Source: DATLXH01 sp035576005
Lineage (GTDB): Bacteria > Acidobacteriota > Thermoanaerobaculia > Gp7-AA8
Assembly: GCA_035576005.1 (NCBI GenBank)
Contig: DATLXH010000191.1
Coordinates: 42,398 to 106,397 of the forward strand
DNA length: 64,000 nt
Direction of reading: 5' to 3'
The position numbers and the translations under genes are program-made. This document shows positions 1 through 8,283 of this stretch, piece by piece; position 1 is the first letter of the stretch, and every line of letters begins with the position of its first letter. The notes under the pieces were generated by a model that was not told the DNA's origin, ran no database searches, and saw only the letters and a list, made by a program, of their open reading frames with translations.

Positions 1-328
1 TGGGTGACTCCAGCTCGCCAAGCTCTTCGACCTGCGTCGAGCCCGTGAGTTTTCCGAATCCGTTCCCGACGAAGATCGCGGCAGGAACTTTCTCCTGAAA
101 GAGATTGCCGCCATGGGGAAGGATTGCGGTGACGCCGGTCCTGATGTTTTCGCCACGATTGACTGTGGTGTGGCCGACGCGGACACCTTCGACGTCGGTG
201 ATGGCATTACGCGCACCCGGCTGCAGAATTCCGCAGCTCACGCCGAGCTCGCGAAGGCGGGGTCTCGTTTCAGCGGCTGCGGTGATGGTGAATGCCAGTG
301 TGAGTACGGCGACGGTGGCGATTCTCAT
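1..328 (-). CDS. P1-family (DmpA/S58) aminopeptidase, N-terminal fragment, runs off the window
   Basis: The minus strand reads open from an ATG at 328 to base 1 (109 codons). A Sec signal peptide (MRIATVAVLTLAFTITAAAE) is followed by RNAITDVEGVRVGHTTV, then RTGVTAILPHGGN and FVGNGFGKLTGSTQVEELG. These blocks are typical of P1 family L-aminopeptidase/D-esterases, Ntn-type enzymes that process themselves at a Ser further downstream, which lies outside this window. The signal peptide implies a periplasmic or secreted peptidase. The product name rests on motif recognition; the catalytic part cannot be checked. Confidence 0.85.
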   Translation of the reverse strand, partial: MRIATVAVLTLAFTITAAAETRPRLRELGVSCGILQPGARNAITDVEGVRVGHTTVNRGENIRTGVTAILPHGGNLFQEKVPAAIFVGNGFGKLTGSTQVEELGELESP

Positions 329-477
329 GGCCCGATTGTAGGTGGGATGCGAGGAACATAAGTGTGGCTGAATCTTCAAGCTCTTGCAGAGATCCTGTCT
401 GCGGCCCGGGAGATAGATAAGCATCGGGGAAGTCTTTACAGATTCGCTTCGTTCTTATGTGCGCAGTCCCAAAGTAA

Positions 478-506
478 TTGACAGGTGGCGAAGTCGTCGC
501 TAAGCT
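478..506 (+). promoter_or_regulatory. Sigma70-like promoter (TTGACA - 17 bp - TAAGCT)
   Basis: A perfect TTGACA (478-483) lies exactly 17 bp upstream of TAAGCT (501-506). Initiation would be near 513, directly ahead of two stem-loops and a U-tract. It could drive a short RNA or the NYN gene. Confidence 0.5.
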
Positions 507-512
507 CTGCTT

Positions 513-577
513 GTTAATCCCCCCCGTCGCCTCTGGTGGCGGGCTGAGAAGCCGCCGAAAGGCGGCTTCCGCTTTTT
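513..577 (+). ncRNA. Candidate ~65-nt small RNA, or attenuated leader of the NYN gene
   Basis: Downstream of the promoter-like element are two adjacent hairpins. The first pairs 521-530 with 534-543 (ten pairs, two of them G-U, loop TCT). The second is a terminator hairpin at 549-568. The U-tract ends at 576, one base before the GTG of the next gene. The layout fits either an independent small RNA or a transcription attenuator for the NYN gene. No RNA family is recognised. Confidence 0.4.
549..577 (+). terminator. Rho-independent terminator
   Basis: AAGCCGCC (549-556), loop GAAA, GGCGGCTT (561-568), then CCGCTTTTT. The stem is perfect, 8 bp, GC-rich, with a stable GNRA-type loop. It abuts the GTG start of the NYN gene. 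Confidence 0.7.
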
Positions 578-1210
578 GTGCGTACGAACGTATACATCGA
601 CGGCTTCAACCTCTATTTCGGCTCCCTCAAGGACACGCCGCATAAGTGGCTGAACCTATGGAAGTTCTGCGTCCGGATGCTTCCCAACAACGAAATCCAG
701 ACGGTCAAGTACTTCAGTGCGATGGTCAGTGAGCGCGGGACGGACCCGGGTCAGGTGGTTCGTCAGGATGTCTACATTCGCGCCCTGAGAACACTGCCGA
801 ACGTCGAGATAATCATGGGGTCATTCCTGACTACGGAGCGAATGCGACCGCTTGCCAGTCCGCCAGCCACGGGTTCCAGGTTTGTGAAAATCCTCAACAC
901 CGAGGAGAAGGGGTCGGACGCGAATTTGGCCGCGCACCTTGTCGCTGATGGCTACGAGAACAAATACGACGTGGCGGTATTGGTGACCAACGACTCTGAC
1001 CAGGTCGGTCCGATCACCCTGGTTCGAACACGGCTCAGGAAAGAGGTGGGATTTGTGAATCCGCACCCGACTGCGTCCTCTGCGCTGCGCCGAGCGACGA
1101 GTTTCGTGAAGCATGTTCGCAATCATCCTGGACTCCTGGCCGACTGTCAGCTCTCAGCCGAAGTTGTAGACGCGCGCGGCAGATTGATCAGGAAACCGAG
1201 TGAATGGTAG
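578..1210 (+). CDS. NYN-domain (PIN-like) protein, putative RNase
   Basis: The 210-residue product begins MRTNVYIDGFNLYFG. The YIDGFN block carries the first acidic residue of NYN/LabA-type PIN-fold nucleases. EKGSDANLAAHLVADGY and VLVTNDSD supply the other acidic positions, so the expected metal-binding set looks complete. NYN proteins are usually small RNA nucleases, and stand-alone ones are frequent in defence islands. The GTG start touches the terminator U-tract and has no Shine-Dalgarno, so expression may depend on read-through, or the start may differ. The neighbours (cassette ORF, DUF429, HEPN-like, type I R-M) fit a defence-type region; a specific target cannot be inferred. Confidence 0.8.
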   Translation: MRTNVYIDGFNLYFGSLKDTPHKWLNLWKFCVRMLPNNEIQTVKYFSAMVSERGTDPGQVVRQDVYIRALRTLPNVEIIMGSFLTTERMRPLASPPATGSRFVKILNTEEKGSDANLAAHLVADGYENKYDVAVLVTNDSDQVGPITLVRTRLRKEVGFVNPHPTASSALRRATSFVKHVRNHPGLLADCQLSAEVVDARGRLIRKPSEW

Positions 1211-1437
1211 CGAGCAAGAGTTCTTAAAATATTGATGCGCGGGAACTTGCGCCATGGTTCAAGAGAGGTGTGCTGACGCGCAGGACGGATCGCGTCAGCC
1301 ATCTCCACGCCTGACATGTTGCCACTAGCCCGAACACCCGGACTCCGTCCGGAATCGCGATACACACCAACCGGTTCCGCGAAGGCAGGCGAGATCAAGC
1401 TGATGATCGACTCAGCTGAGTCCCTCCTTAAGGTCCT

Positions 1438-1809
1438 ATGAACGAACTAGCCGATAACGTCGCCGAAGTCGAGAAGAGGGTCGCGCGAGACAAAGGATCA
1501 TTCAACCTGTTCGCGCTCTTCGAGCGCGAGGACGTCTCGAACAGGTACGACCTTGTCTTCGCCGCGCCATGGGCTTCGGACAAGGGCGAAGTTCTGCGAT
1601 ACTTCGTTGTCGAGTTGAAACAGCACGTGCCGCCTGAACAACTTGTCTCACTTTCCAGGGTGGTTGTTCTCGATCCTTCGGATGAGGCTGTGCGCGCTAT
1701 CAATAGCGCCTTCCACGTCGAGCACGGGAGGATGGAAGTCACGAACAGTAACGTCTTCGGCCTCCCAATTAAGCACGGTCTCATCTTCACGTCCCAACGC
1801 GCCGCCTAA
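1438..1809 (+). CDS. Hypothetical protein, possible integron cassette ORF
   Basis: A 123-residue soluble protein beginning MNELADNVAEVEKRVARDKG, with an acidic N-terminal half and a mixed alpha/beta pattern in the second half (YFVVELKQHVPP, LSRVVVLDPSDEAV). There is no signal peptide or membrane segment, and I do not recognise the family. Its stop codon TAA (1807-1809) lies inside the R'' box of an attC-like site, which is how many integron cassette ORFs end. No promoter or strong Shine-Dalgarno is visible upstream. The 225 bases between the NYN gene and this ORF hold nothing I can identify. Confidence 0.6.
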   Translation: MNELADNVAEVEKRVARDKGSFNLFALFEREDVSNRYDLVFAAPWASDKGEVLRYFVVELKQHVPPEQLVSLSRVVVLDPSDEAVRAINSAFHVEHGRMEVTNSNVFGLPIKHGLIFTSQRAA

Positions 1810-1907
1810 CTACTTGCGCTTGCAGCCGACACGGCCCGCTTTGTCTTCGGTCCAAGTACCCTGCCATCTCGCGTGCGCCGCGCGGCTGAAGGGCCGATGC
1901 GTTAGCC
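1804..1907 (+). other. Integron attC-like recombination site
   Basis: The R'' box GCCTAAC (1804-1810) and R' box GTTAGCC (1901-1907) bound 104 bp. Inner L-like arms CTTGCAGCCGAC and GCGGCTGAAGGGC pair imperfectly through CAGCCG/CGGCTG. R' departs from the GTTRRRY consensus at one position. No integron integrase is seen in the window. Confidence 0.55.
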
Positions 1908-2138
1908 CGCTCTGAAAATAAACGCAGAATTCAGACAAGCCGGGGATTCATTAGAGCCGAAGCTTCCGCAGCCTCTCCATTCGGAACCGCGAAAATACGC
2001 AGATCTACCCCGCAAACTCCCAGAACGGGTCATCTACCGAAGGTCTTGGGGTCGGAGCTTAGTCGTCTTCGAGAGATCGTAAAACACTCTACGACTTGAG
2101 TTGGCGACAACGACAGGCGGATTCAACAGCGCCGTGGC
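1908..2138. other. Non-coding stretch with a 14-bp inverted repeat
   Basis: No supported gene. TTGGGGTCGGAGC near 2045 is mirrored by GCTCCGACCCCAA near 2148, about 90 bp apart. This could be the ends of a small non-autonomous element or a large hairpin. Confidence 0.3.
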
Positions 2139-2297
2139 TTGATTGAGGCTCCGACCCCAAACGACCGGACCCGAGCACTTGGATGTTCAACCGCTGATGA
2201 GATCGATGATTTACTGCGGCTTCGGGTTGAAACTTTGATCAGACTGGGCCGCATCAGAAGGGTACTGTCTGACAACCACTGTCCGGTGCGCCGATGA
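2139..2297 (+). CDS. Possible small ORF coupled to the DUF429 gene
   Basis: Starting at TTG 2139, a 52-residue frame runs to a TGA at 2295-2297 that overlaps the ATG of the DUF429 gene (ATGA). The C-terminal part is amphipathic and helical (ADEIDDLLRLRVETLIRLGR). The stop-start overlap is what a translationally coupled pair would show. The start codon is weak and no family is recognised, so this may be chance. Confidence 0.25.
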   Translation: MIEAPTPNDRTRALGCSTADEIDDLLRLRVETLIRLGRIRRVLSDNHCPVRR

Positions 2298-3640
2298 CCA
2301 TCACAACCTTCATCGGGATCGATCTTGCCTGGCAGAGCGACAAGAACCATACCGGTATCGTCGTCGCTCGAGGCGACGACTCAGGCGCGATTGCCGACGT
2401 GGCATCGGAAGGGATTGCGTCGCTCGAGGCCATCGTGGCATTCGTGCAAGAGCACGCCACAGCGAACACTGTCATCGCCATCGATGCTCCACTGGTTATT
2501 CGGAATGCGACCGGACAGCGCCCCTGCGAGACTGAAATAAGCAGGCGTTTCGGGGCACGCCACGCAGATGCACACTCTACGAATCTCGGTAAGTATCCCG
2601 ACGCACCGCCATGCCGATTGATCGAGATGCTGGAATCAGCAGGTTTCTCGCACGAGCCGCGACCGCATACCTCGGGCGTCCGCGATGGAAGATGGGCATT
2701 CGAGGTGTATCCCCACCCGGCACTCGTGAATCTCTTCCAACTCGATCGCATCATTCGCTACAAGAAGGGGTCGATTTCCGAGAGACGGCAGGGCCTCGTT
2801 CGACTACGCAACTACCTTTCGGCGCTGCGTCGGTTCGATCCCCCAATGTCGCAAGCCAGGGAACTGACCTCTCGTCTTTGCCACGATCCGACCCAAGCCA
2901 AAGGTGCGATGTTGAAGCGGTACGAGGATCTGCTCGACGCCTACTTCTGCACGTATCTTGCGCTTCACTACTGGCATTTTGGCGTCGAACGAAACGAAAT
3001 GATCGGCGATGTGGAGACCGGCTACATCGTGGTCCCGCAAAGGACTGTCGGACAGCTGAACTTTGGCGAGGGTAATAGCAATTACATAAACCCGACCCGG
3101 TTCGTTGTTGATGAAAATCGACTCTATGAAATGACCACCTCAAGCTTTGGCAATTTCAAGGCGATCCTGCGTTGGATGCCCGAGGATGCTCAGGAGGGAC
3201 GAAGCATCGCCTGGTGCGCGATCTGGGGCAGGGAACATGGGCTGGGGTTGCAGCGCATCGACCTTGACACTACGACAGAGCTACGAGGCTTCAGCGGCAT
3301 GGTCGGAGAGTTCACGTTACGCGCGACCGCGGAGCGCAACGACGGCTTTGACCCGTACCCTGACCACGTTCCTGAACCATACCCTCTGCCCGAAACAGTT
3401 CGAGCGTGCGATCGCACATCAAAGGGTACGACCACCCTCGGATATGTGAATCGGAACGAGCAGGAGGTTGTATCTCGCACCGAGTCGCGCGGTAGCGATC
3501 ACGGGCAGCGCGTCTATGTCCTGCGTTGTCGGCGATGCGGAGTCGAGTACGGCGCGAATGGCAGCGACATCTTTCAACGTAAGTGCCCCGGATGCCAGGG
3601 TGGCAAGGCGGGCGAGCCGCTCGCAGGAATCGCAAACTGA
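2294..3640 (+). CDS. DUF429-domain protein with C-terminal zinc ribbon
   Basis: Residues 1-240 match DUF429, a predicted RNase H-like nuclease family: FIGIDLAWQSDKN at the start, VIAIDAPL near 60, FEVYPHPALVN near 145, and a late DAYFCTYLAL helix. After a roughly 150-residue linker of unknown fold, the tail CRRCGVEYGANGSD then KCPGCQGG forms a C-x2-C...C-x2-C zinc ribbon. Ordinary DUF429 proteins are about 250 residues, so the 448-residue length marks a fusion. Such tails are often seen on nucleic-acid-acting accessory proteins. Placement beside NYN, HEPN-like and hsd genes suggests defence, but the activity is not demonstrated by sequence. Confidence 0.75.
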   Translation: MTITTFIGIDLAWQSDKNHTGIVVARGDDSGAIADVASEGIASLEAIVAFVQEHATANTVIAIDAPLVIRNATGQRPCETEISRRFGARHADAHSTNLGKYPDAPPCRLIEMLESAGFSHEPRPHTSGVRDGRWAFEVYPHPALVNLFQLDRIIRYKKGSISERRQGLVRLRNYLSALRRFDPPMSQARELTSRLCHDPTQAKGAMLKRYEDLLDAYFCTYLALHYWHFGVERNEMIGDVETGYIVVPQRTVGQLNFGEGNSNYINPTRFVVDENRLYEMTTSSFGNFKAILRWMPEDAQEGRSIAWCAIWGREHGLGLQRIDLDTTTELRGFSGMVGEFTLRATAERNDGFDPYPDHVPEPYPLPETVRACDRTSKGTTTLGYVNRNEQEVVSRTESRGSDHGQRVYVLRCRRCGVEYGANGSDIFQRKCPGCQGGKAGEPLAGIAN

Positions 3641-3897
3641 AACGCCTTCAGTATTTCTTCCATCGAACGGCGCGTGAAATTTGAAGGCCTGGCCCCAATC
3701 GCCTGTTTGGAAGGCTAAGCACGAATCCGTGCGCCCCTACCGCGAGTTCTTCGATTATCTGTGCCCGGAGCACCGAGGCGCGGGCGGCGGCTAACTCTTC
3801 GCTGCACCGGACTCGAACCACGTCTTCATTTCCACTAAGGCTATACTTCCCCAGGTGCGGTTCGGGCCGGTGAGCTTGGGCCGTTGGACGGCACAAC

Positions 3898-4518
3898 ATG
3901 ACCACCTTCGCACGAAAGTATAAGCACAACGATCTCTTCCGCCCTTCAAACAACACAAGACTGAATGCGTGTGTCGGCACGAACGGGGGGCCGTACGATT
4001 TCAAGGCTTACGCTTGGGGGTACTTCGAAGCTGGAAAACGGCTCGCGGTTAGCATCGAAGAAGACTCGTACCCGGTCGATGTTCTCATCTATCCCTTGGT
4101 ATTCACGTTTCGTCACGCTATTGAGCTCGGGCTGAAGCATCTCGCCCAGAAAATGCCTGCGATCTGGCGTGAGCGAAAAGCGATGAAGCTCACGCACAAC
4201 CTCGCGGACAACTGGAAGCTGGTTCGAACCTATCTTGAACGCGACAGCGATTTCGATCGCGGTGAAAAGCTAATGCTAATCGAGTTCGTAGGCTTGGTGC
4301 TGACCGACTTCTTAGAACTCGATCCGAGAGGAGAGGCGTTCCGATACCCTGAGGCTCGCGATGGATCCGCCTTTCTTCAGGACACCAGCATCATCAACGC
4401 CAAAGTCTTCGCGGGTGCGATGTCGGACGTGGCCGACGCCTTCGAGTACTGGTTCGACCTGATTGACGACATCTACGACAATCTCGCAGGAGCTCAGGAG
4501 TTTTACCATGGTGAGTGA
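3898..4518 (+). CDS. HEPN-like hypothetical protein
   Basis: A 206-residue, mostly helical soluble protein. The stretch YPLVFTFRHAIELGLKHLAQ followed by LTHNLADNWKLVR resembles the helical core of HEPN-type proteins found with toxins and abortive-infection systems. The canonical R-x4-6-H motif is not clean, so nuclease activity is uncertain. The 257 bases upstream are non-coding apart from one AAGGCCTGGCCCCAA motif that recurs at about 18.95 and 19.0 kb. A second ORF overlaps its 3' end. Confidence 0.5.
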   Translation: MTTFARKYKHNDLFRPSNNTRLNACVGTNGGPYDFKAYAWGYFEAGKRLAVSIEEDSYPVDVLIYPLVFTFRHAIELGLKHLAQKMPAIWRERKAMKLTHNLADNWKLVRTYLERDSDFDRGEKLMLIEFVGLVLTDFLELDPRGEAFRYPEARDGSAFLQDTSIINAKVFAGAMSDVADAFEYWFDLIDDIYDNLAGAQEFYHGE

Positions 4519-4699
4519 CGTCCAACTCTGCACTGGAACCGCCGCCAAGCCGCGCCACGTGAGCTTCAAGCGAGGTCGGCTTTCGATCAGAGAGTGGGGA
4601 TCACACCTTCTTGCTTCGGCGATCCTCTCTCGCTGGCGGCTCTTCGGATCCAAGCCAACTCGAACTCACGAGTTCACGGCATCACTCTACATCCCGTAG
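4508..4699 (+). CDS. Small overlapping ORF downstream of the HEPN-like gene
   Basis: An ATG at 4508 lies 11 bases inside the end of the preceding gene and is preceded by CAGGAG at good spacing (AGGAG, 7 nt, ATG). It encodes 63 basic residues (many R, K, S) without a recognisable domain. The strong ribosome-binding site and overlap suggest translational coupling, as in two-gene toxin-antitoxin or Abi systems. Length and composition alone would not support it. Between 4700 and 4993 I see no further gene. Confidence 0.35.
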   Translation: MVSDVQLCTGTAAKPRHVSFKRGRLSIREWGSHLLASAILSRWRLFGSKPTRTHEFTASLYIP

Positions 4700-4993
4700 A
4701 AACCTCGATATTCCCGTCACTCCGGGTGGCTTTCAAGGGGCCTGTGGGGTCAGACCCTCCGGAGTCGGTGTGACGGGTCCCTCGTTAGCTATCGCCGTTG
4801 ACGACGACTCGACGGGAGCGTCGACGCGGCTGTATCATCCGCAAGTGGAGCAACTTGCGTTCAGGTTTAGAAAAGCCGATGAATCGTACACGGTTACAGA
4901 ACTGGCGCTCCTGACACCGGACGAAATCTACGAGATAGCCGATGGAGGGTCAAGGGTCCTGAATCGTTGGCACATTTCCGCGATGCTACTCCG

Positions 4994-6517
4994 TCAGTCT
5001 TTGATTGTGAGCTCGGCAACGACGGCTTCCATGAGCTCGGCCCCCTTTGTACCTCCTTTGACGAGATGAGCCTCGAGCGTGTCCACCAAGGTCATTAGCT
5101 CATCCACTCTGTCAACGATACGTCGTTGTTCCAGGAGCGGCGGCACAGGCACCAGTGTCGCGTTCAACTCTGTCTGATTGATCTTGGGCATCGCAACTCT
5201 GGTGTCCGTTTTCACAGCTTGGATCAAGAACGGCTCCGAAAGCATGTAGCGGTGAAGGTAGTTGACATCGATTAGCGCCTCAATTGGATACATGTCAGCA
5301 CTGCACAAGCCGTCGAAATGCACGACGACTGCCTTCGCCAAGTTCGGACGGATCTTCGAATAAACGATTTGCCCCCGATAGAAACGGTGATTCGAGCTAA
5401 TCACCTTATCCTCCCTCACGGTTGAGCAGGCAAGGAGAACGCCGTTGCCTTTTACAATGTTGTCAGGGGCGAGATGGGTGAAGTCGGGATAGTCTTTCGG
5501 ATTGACCAGATTCGAAGCGATGATCGCAACGTCGCGGAATCGACACCATCTCCAGCTGTCAGGAATCTGGTATTGCTGAGAATCACCTAATGGTTCGGGC
5601 AGGGGCGCAGCTTGACGCGTTCGCGTTGTGTCGCTCATTTCTCGCGCGAGACGGGCCACTAAAAGCGATGCTGGTTCGTCGCTGGCATCTTGGGGAACCA
5701 ATTTCCCTTGAACGGCGAGGGTGAGGATGGATTTGCGGAGGTCGGCGGGGGGGATGGTGTAGGACTTCTGGAAGAGGAAGTTGAGGTTGGCCGGTGTGGG
5801 GGCGTCGGCGAAGCGGGTCAGCGAGGCGCGGGTGAGGGCGGCGTGACGGGTCTTGCGTTCTTTCTGCTGAGCCTCCAGCCGATCACACAAATCCATCAAC
5901 TCGTCCACCTTCGCCACGATCCGCTTCTGCTCGTCGGGGGGCGGGAGGGGAATCTCGAACTGTTCGATCATGGCTTTAGTGAGAGCCTGTCTCGTGGCAC
6001 CGACCTGAATGTCGTCGATCATCCGCTGCACCAACGGACTTGCCAGAAACACGGCGAGAAACCGCGGAAACAATTCCGACTTTGGCCGGATGATCGTCAC
6101 GTGCTGGTTGACTCTCGCACCAGCCATCGTGGACGGCGCGGTAGTGACGCGACCGATAGACGCTCCCGTGATGTTCAGCAGCACATCATTGGGTTGCACG
6201 ACGACATTGGAAAGCTGTCGTGCCTGTTCGTCGCTCAAGAAGACCAGCCCCACGGGGTCGAATCCACGAAAGTGAACGTTCATCGAACGAATCAGCGGCA
6301 CTCCTTCACTAAAGTAGGAGTCGCGTCCGCCAGCCGGAGTCGCGCCGCTGCCGATCTTCGCCGCAAGTGACTTCAGGGAGTGTTTCGGCCACTCGCTTTC
6401 ATGTGGAACCAGACGTCCGGTCGCCGCGAGGTCGAGCACTAGAGCCCGCATCTTCTCCACCGCATTGGCAGTATCGGCGAGGATGTCGAAGTTGTCGAAG
6501 AAAGGCTCCAGCCTCAT
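4994..6517 (-). CDS. hsdS: Type I restriction-modification specificity subunit HsdS
   Basis: The 507-residue protein has two target-recognition domains, each followed by a conserved helical spacer. TRD1 starts near WPKHSLKSLAAKIGSGATP and ends at PLPPPDEQKRIVAKVDELMDLCDRLEAQ. TRD2 starts near IPDSWRWCRFRDVA and ends at PVPPLLEQRRIVDRVDELMTLVDTLEAH. The repeated EQ-RIV-KVDELM spacer is diagnostic of HsdS. It directs the M2S methyltransferase and R2M2S restrictase to a bipartite site that cannot be read from sequence. Its ATG overlaps the hsdM stop by 4 bp, so the two are coupled. Confidence 0.95.
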   Translation of the reverse strand: MRLEPFFDNFDILADTANAVEKMRALVLDLAATGRLVPHESEWPKHSLKSLAAKIGSGATPAGGRDSYFSEGVPLIRSMNVHFRGFDPVGLVFLSDEQARQLSNVVVQPNDVLLNITGASIGRVTTAPSTMAGARVNQHVTIIRPKSELFPRFLAVFLASPLVQRMIDDIQVGATRQALTKAMIEQFEIPLPPPDEQKRIVAKVDELMDLCDRLEAQQKERKTRHAALTRASLTRFADAPTPANLNFLFQKSYTIPPADLRKSILTLAVQGKLVPQDASDEPASLLVARLAREMSDTTRTRQAAPLPEPLGDSQQYQIPDSWRWCRFRDVAIIASNLVNPKDYPDFTHLAPDNIVKGNGVLLACSTVREDKVISSNHRFYRGQIVYSKIRPNLAKAVVVHFDGLCSADMYPIEALIDVNYLHRYMLSEPFLIQAVKTDTRVAMPKINQTELNATLVPVPPLLEQRRIVDRVDELMTLVDTLEAHLVKGGTKGAELMEAVVAELTIKD

Positions 6518-7989
6518 GCGTCCGTGCCGGAACTCGCGGTAAGAGCGTGATGAAGCTCCCTTTTGAGCGCAGCTCGCGTCTCCGCAATCTGTGCCAGCAG
6601 CTTCTCGTATTCGGGCAACAGGCGGTCCACATCGCCCGGCCCGCTGTCAGAATTGTGCGGATTCTTGAGATCAAGGTTGTAGTTGCCCGCCTTGATCGTG
6701 TCGATCGACACGCGCCAGGCCCGTTCGTTCTCCACACGCGCGGCGAAGCCATCCGCCTCCACGCCCCACCACTCCTTCTCCCCCTCAAACTCCTCAATCC
6801 GAATCGGCTTTCCCTTGTTGTAACTCTTGGCCCCAGCCGGATAGAGGTGCTCGTAGTACCAGACCGCGGTGGTCGGCGCGCCTTTGGTGAAGAAGAGGAG
6901 GTTGGTGCGAATGCCGGTGTAGGGATTGAAGACGCCGTTGGGGAGGCGCACAATTGTGTGGAGGTTGCACTCGTTGAGGAGCGCTTCCTTGATGCGGGTC
7001 TTCACTCCTTCACCGAACAGCGTTCCGTCGGGGAGGACCAGGCCGGCGCGGCCGCCGGGCTTGAGGATCTTCATCAGCAGCACCAGGAAGAGGTCGGCGG
7101 TCTCGCGGGTGCGGAACTCGGCCGGGAAGTTGGATTCGATGCCGTCTTCCTCCATCCCGCCAAACGGTGGATTGGTGACGATGACGTCCACGCGCTCCCT
7201 CGGCGACCAGTCTCGTAAGGGTCTGGCCAGGGTGTTGTCGTGCCGGGCATTCGAGGGCACGTCGATGCCGTGCAGGAGGAGGTTAGTCATGCAGAGGATG
7301 TGAGGCAGGTGCTTTTTCTCGATCCCGGAGAAGGAGTCCTGGATGAGCTGCTCGTCGGCCTCGCTCCTGGCCTGTTTGCGGAGGTGCTCGATGGCGCAGA
7401 CGAGGAAGCCGCCGGTGCCGCAGGCGGGGTCGAGGATGGACTCGCCGAGGCGCGGGTTGACCTGGTCGACGATGAACTGGGTGACGGCGCGGGGGGTGTA
7501 GAACTCGCCAGCGTTGCCGGCGGACTGGAGGTCTCGCAGCAGCTTCTCGTAGATGTCGCCGAAGAGGTGGCGGTCGTCCGAGGCGTTGAAGTCGATGCCG
7601 TTGATCTTGTTGATGACCTGGCGCATCAACGTGCCGTTCTTCATGTAGTTGTTGGCGTCGTCGAAGGCCATCCGGATCAGGCTGGCGATCCTGTCTCCGC
7701 CGGTGGTCAGGTTCTTGAGCTTGGGCAGAAGGGTGATGTTGACGAAGTCGAGGAGGGCGTCGCCGGTGATCCCCTCGGCGTCGGTGGCCCAGTTCGACCA
7801 GCGGAGATGCTCCGGTAACGGTGACTTGTAGTGATCGCGGATGAGCTCCAGCTCCTTTTCGCGATCGTCGAAGATCTTGAGAAAGAACATCCATCCGAGC
7901 TGCTCGAGGCGCTGGGCGTCGCCGTAGGTGCCGGCATCCTTGCGCATGATGTCCTGGATGGTTTTAACGACGTTGGAGACGTTGGGCAT
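6514..7989 (-). CDS. hsdM: Type I restriction-modification N6-adenine methyltransferase HsdM
   Basis: From ATG 7989 the protein has 491 residues. It starts MPNVSNVVKTIQDIMRKDAG, the usual HsdM N-terminal domain, then the SAM-binding motif DPACGTGGFL and catalytic NPPFGG. A longer frame from 8091 adds 34 unrelated residues, so 7989 is preferred. A TAGAAT box at 8077-8082 (minus strand) may be the promoter -10. The gene is directly upstream of hsdS with a 4-bp overlap, but is separated from hsdR by a transposase element of about 1 kb. It methylates adenine in the HsdS-defined site and protects host DNA. Confidence 0.95.
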   Translation of the reverse strand: MPNVSNVVKTIQDIMRKDAGTYGDAQRLEQLGWMFFLKIFDDREKELELIRDHYKSPLPEHLRWSNWATDAEGITGDALLDFVNITLLPKLKNLTTGGDRIASLIRMAFDDANNYMKNGTLMRQVINKINGIDFNASDDRHLFGDIYEKLLRDLQSAGNAGEFYTPRAVTQFIVDQVNPRLGESILDPACGTGGFLVCAIEHLRKQARSEADEQLIQDSFSGIEKKHLPHILCMTNLLLHGIDVPSNARHDNTLARPLRDWSPRERVDVIVTNPPFGGMEEDGIESNFPAEFRTRETADLFLVLLMKILKPGGRAGLVLPDGTLFGEGVKTRIKEALLNECNLHTIVRLPNGVFNPYTGIRTNLLFFTKGAPTTAVWYYEHLYPAGAKSYNKGKPIRIEEFEGEKEWWGVEADGFAARVENERAWRVSIDTIKAGNYNLDLKNPHNSDSGPGDVDRLLPEYEKLLAQIAETRAALKRELHHALTASSGTDA

Positions 7990-8167
7990 GGTTTTCAGAC
8001 GCGTTTCGGCGGAGCGGTCTTGCCGCGGAGAAGTTTGGGTGAAAAGTGAATTGGTCGTGGGTGCGTTGGTCGCCGATTCTATCAAGAGCATTCACTTCTT
8101 TGATCGGGAGGCGACGGGATAGGGGCATTCGCGCCTCAGACGCGAGTTGGCGGTCGCGTCACCGCGA

Positions 8168-8276
8168 CTCCTCTGGCGCCCCTGCCGGGGCGCGGTCCAT
8201 TGTGCCCGGAAAACCGGTGGCTGCGCGCTTCGCGCTTGCCACCGGCTACCCTCGATGCGCCCCTGCCGGGGCGCCG
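8168..8276 (+). repeat. Palindromic repeat, copy A (direct copy of 9031-9138)
   Basis: About 108 bp with two GCGCCCCTGCCGGGGCGC-type palindromes flanking a third hairpin (GCCGGTGGC...GCCACCGGC arms). It matches 9031-9138 with essentially one mismatch (TGCCCGG versus TGCGCGG). Confidence 0.8.
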
Positions 8277-8283
8277 TTCGTTG

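Noticed and set aside
4611..5069. 152-codon plus-strand ORF between the small HEPN-linked ORF and hsdS
   Set aside because: Overlaps the hsdS 3' end antisense, has no ribosome-binding site or recognisable domain; only the middle segment looks faintly protein-like.
6367..7218. Long plus-strand ORF (283 codons) opposite hsdM/hsdS
   Set aside because: Antisense to clearly coding hsdM with all motifs; Val/Glu/Leu-biased shadow of GC-rich codons.
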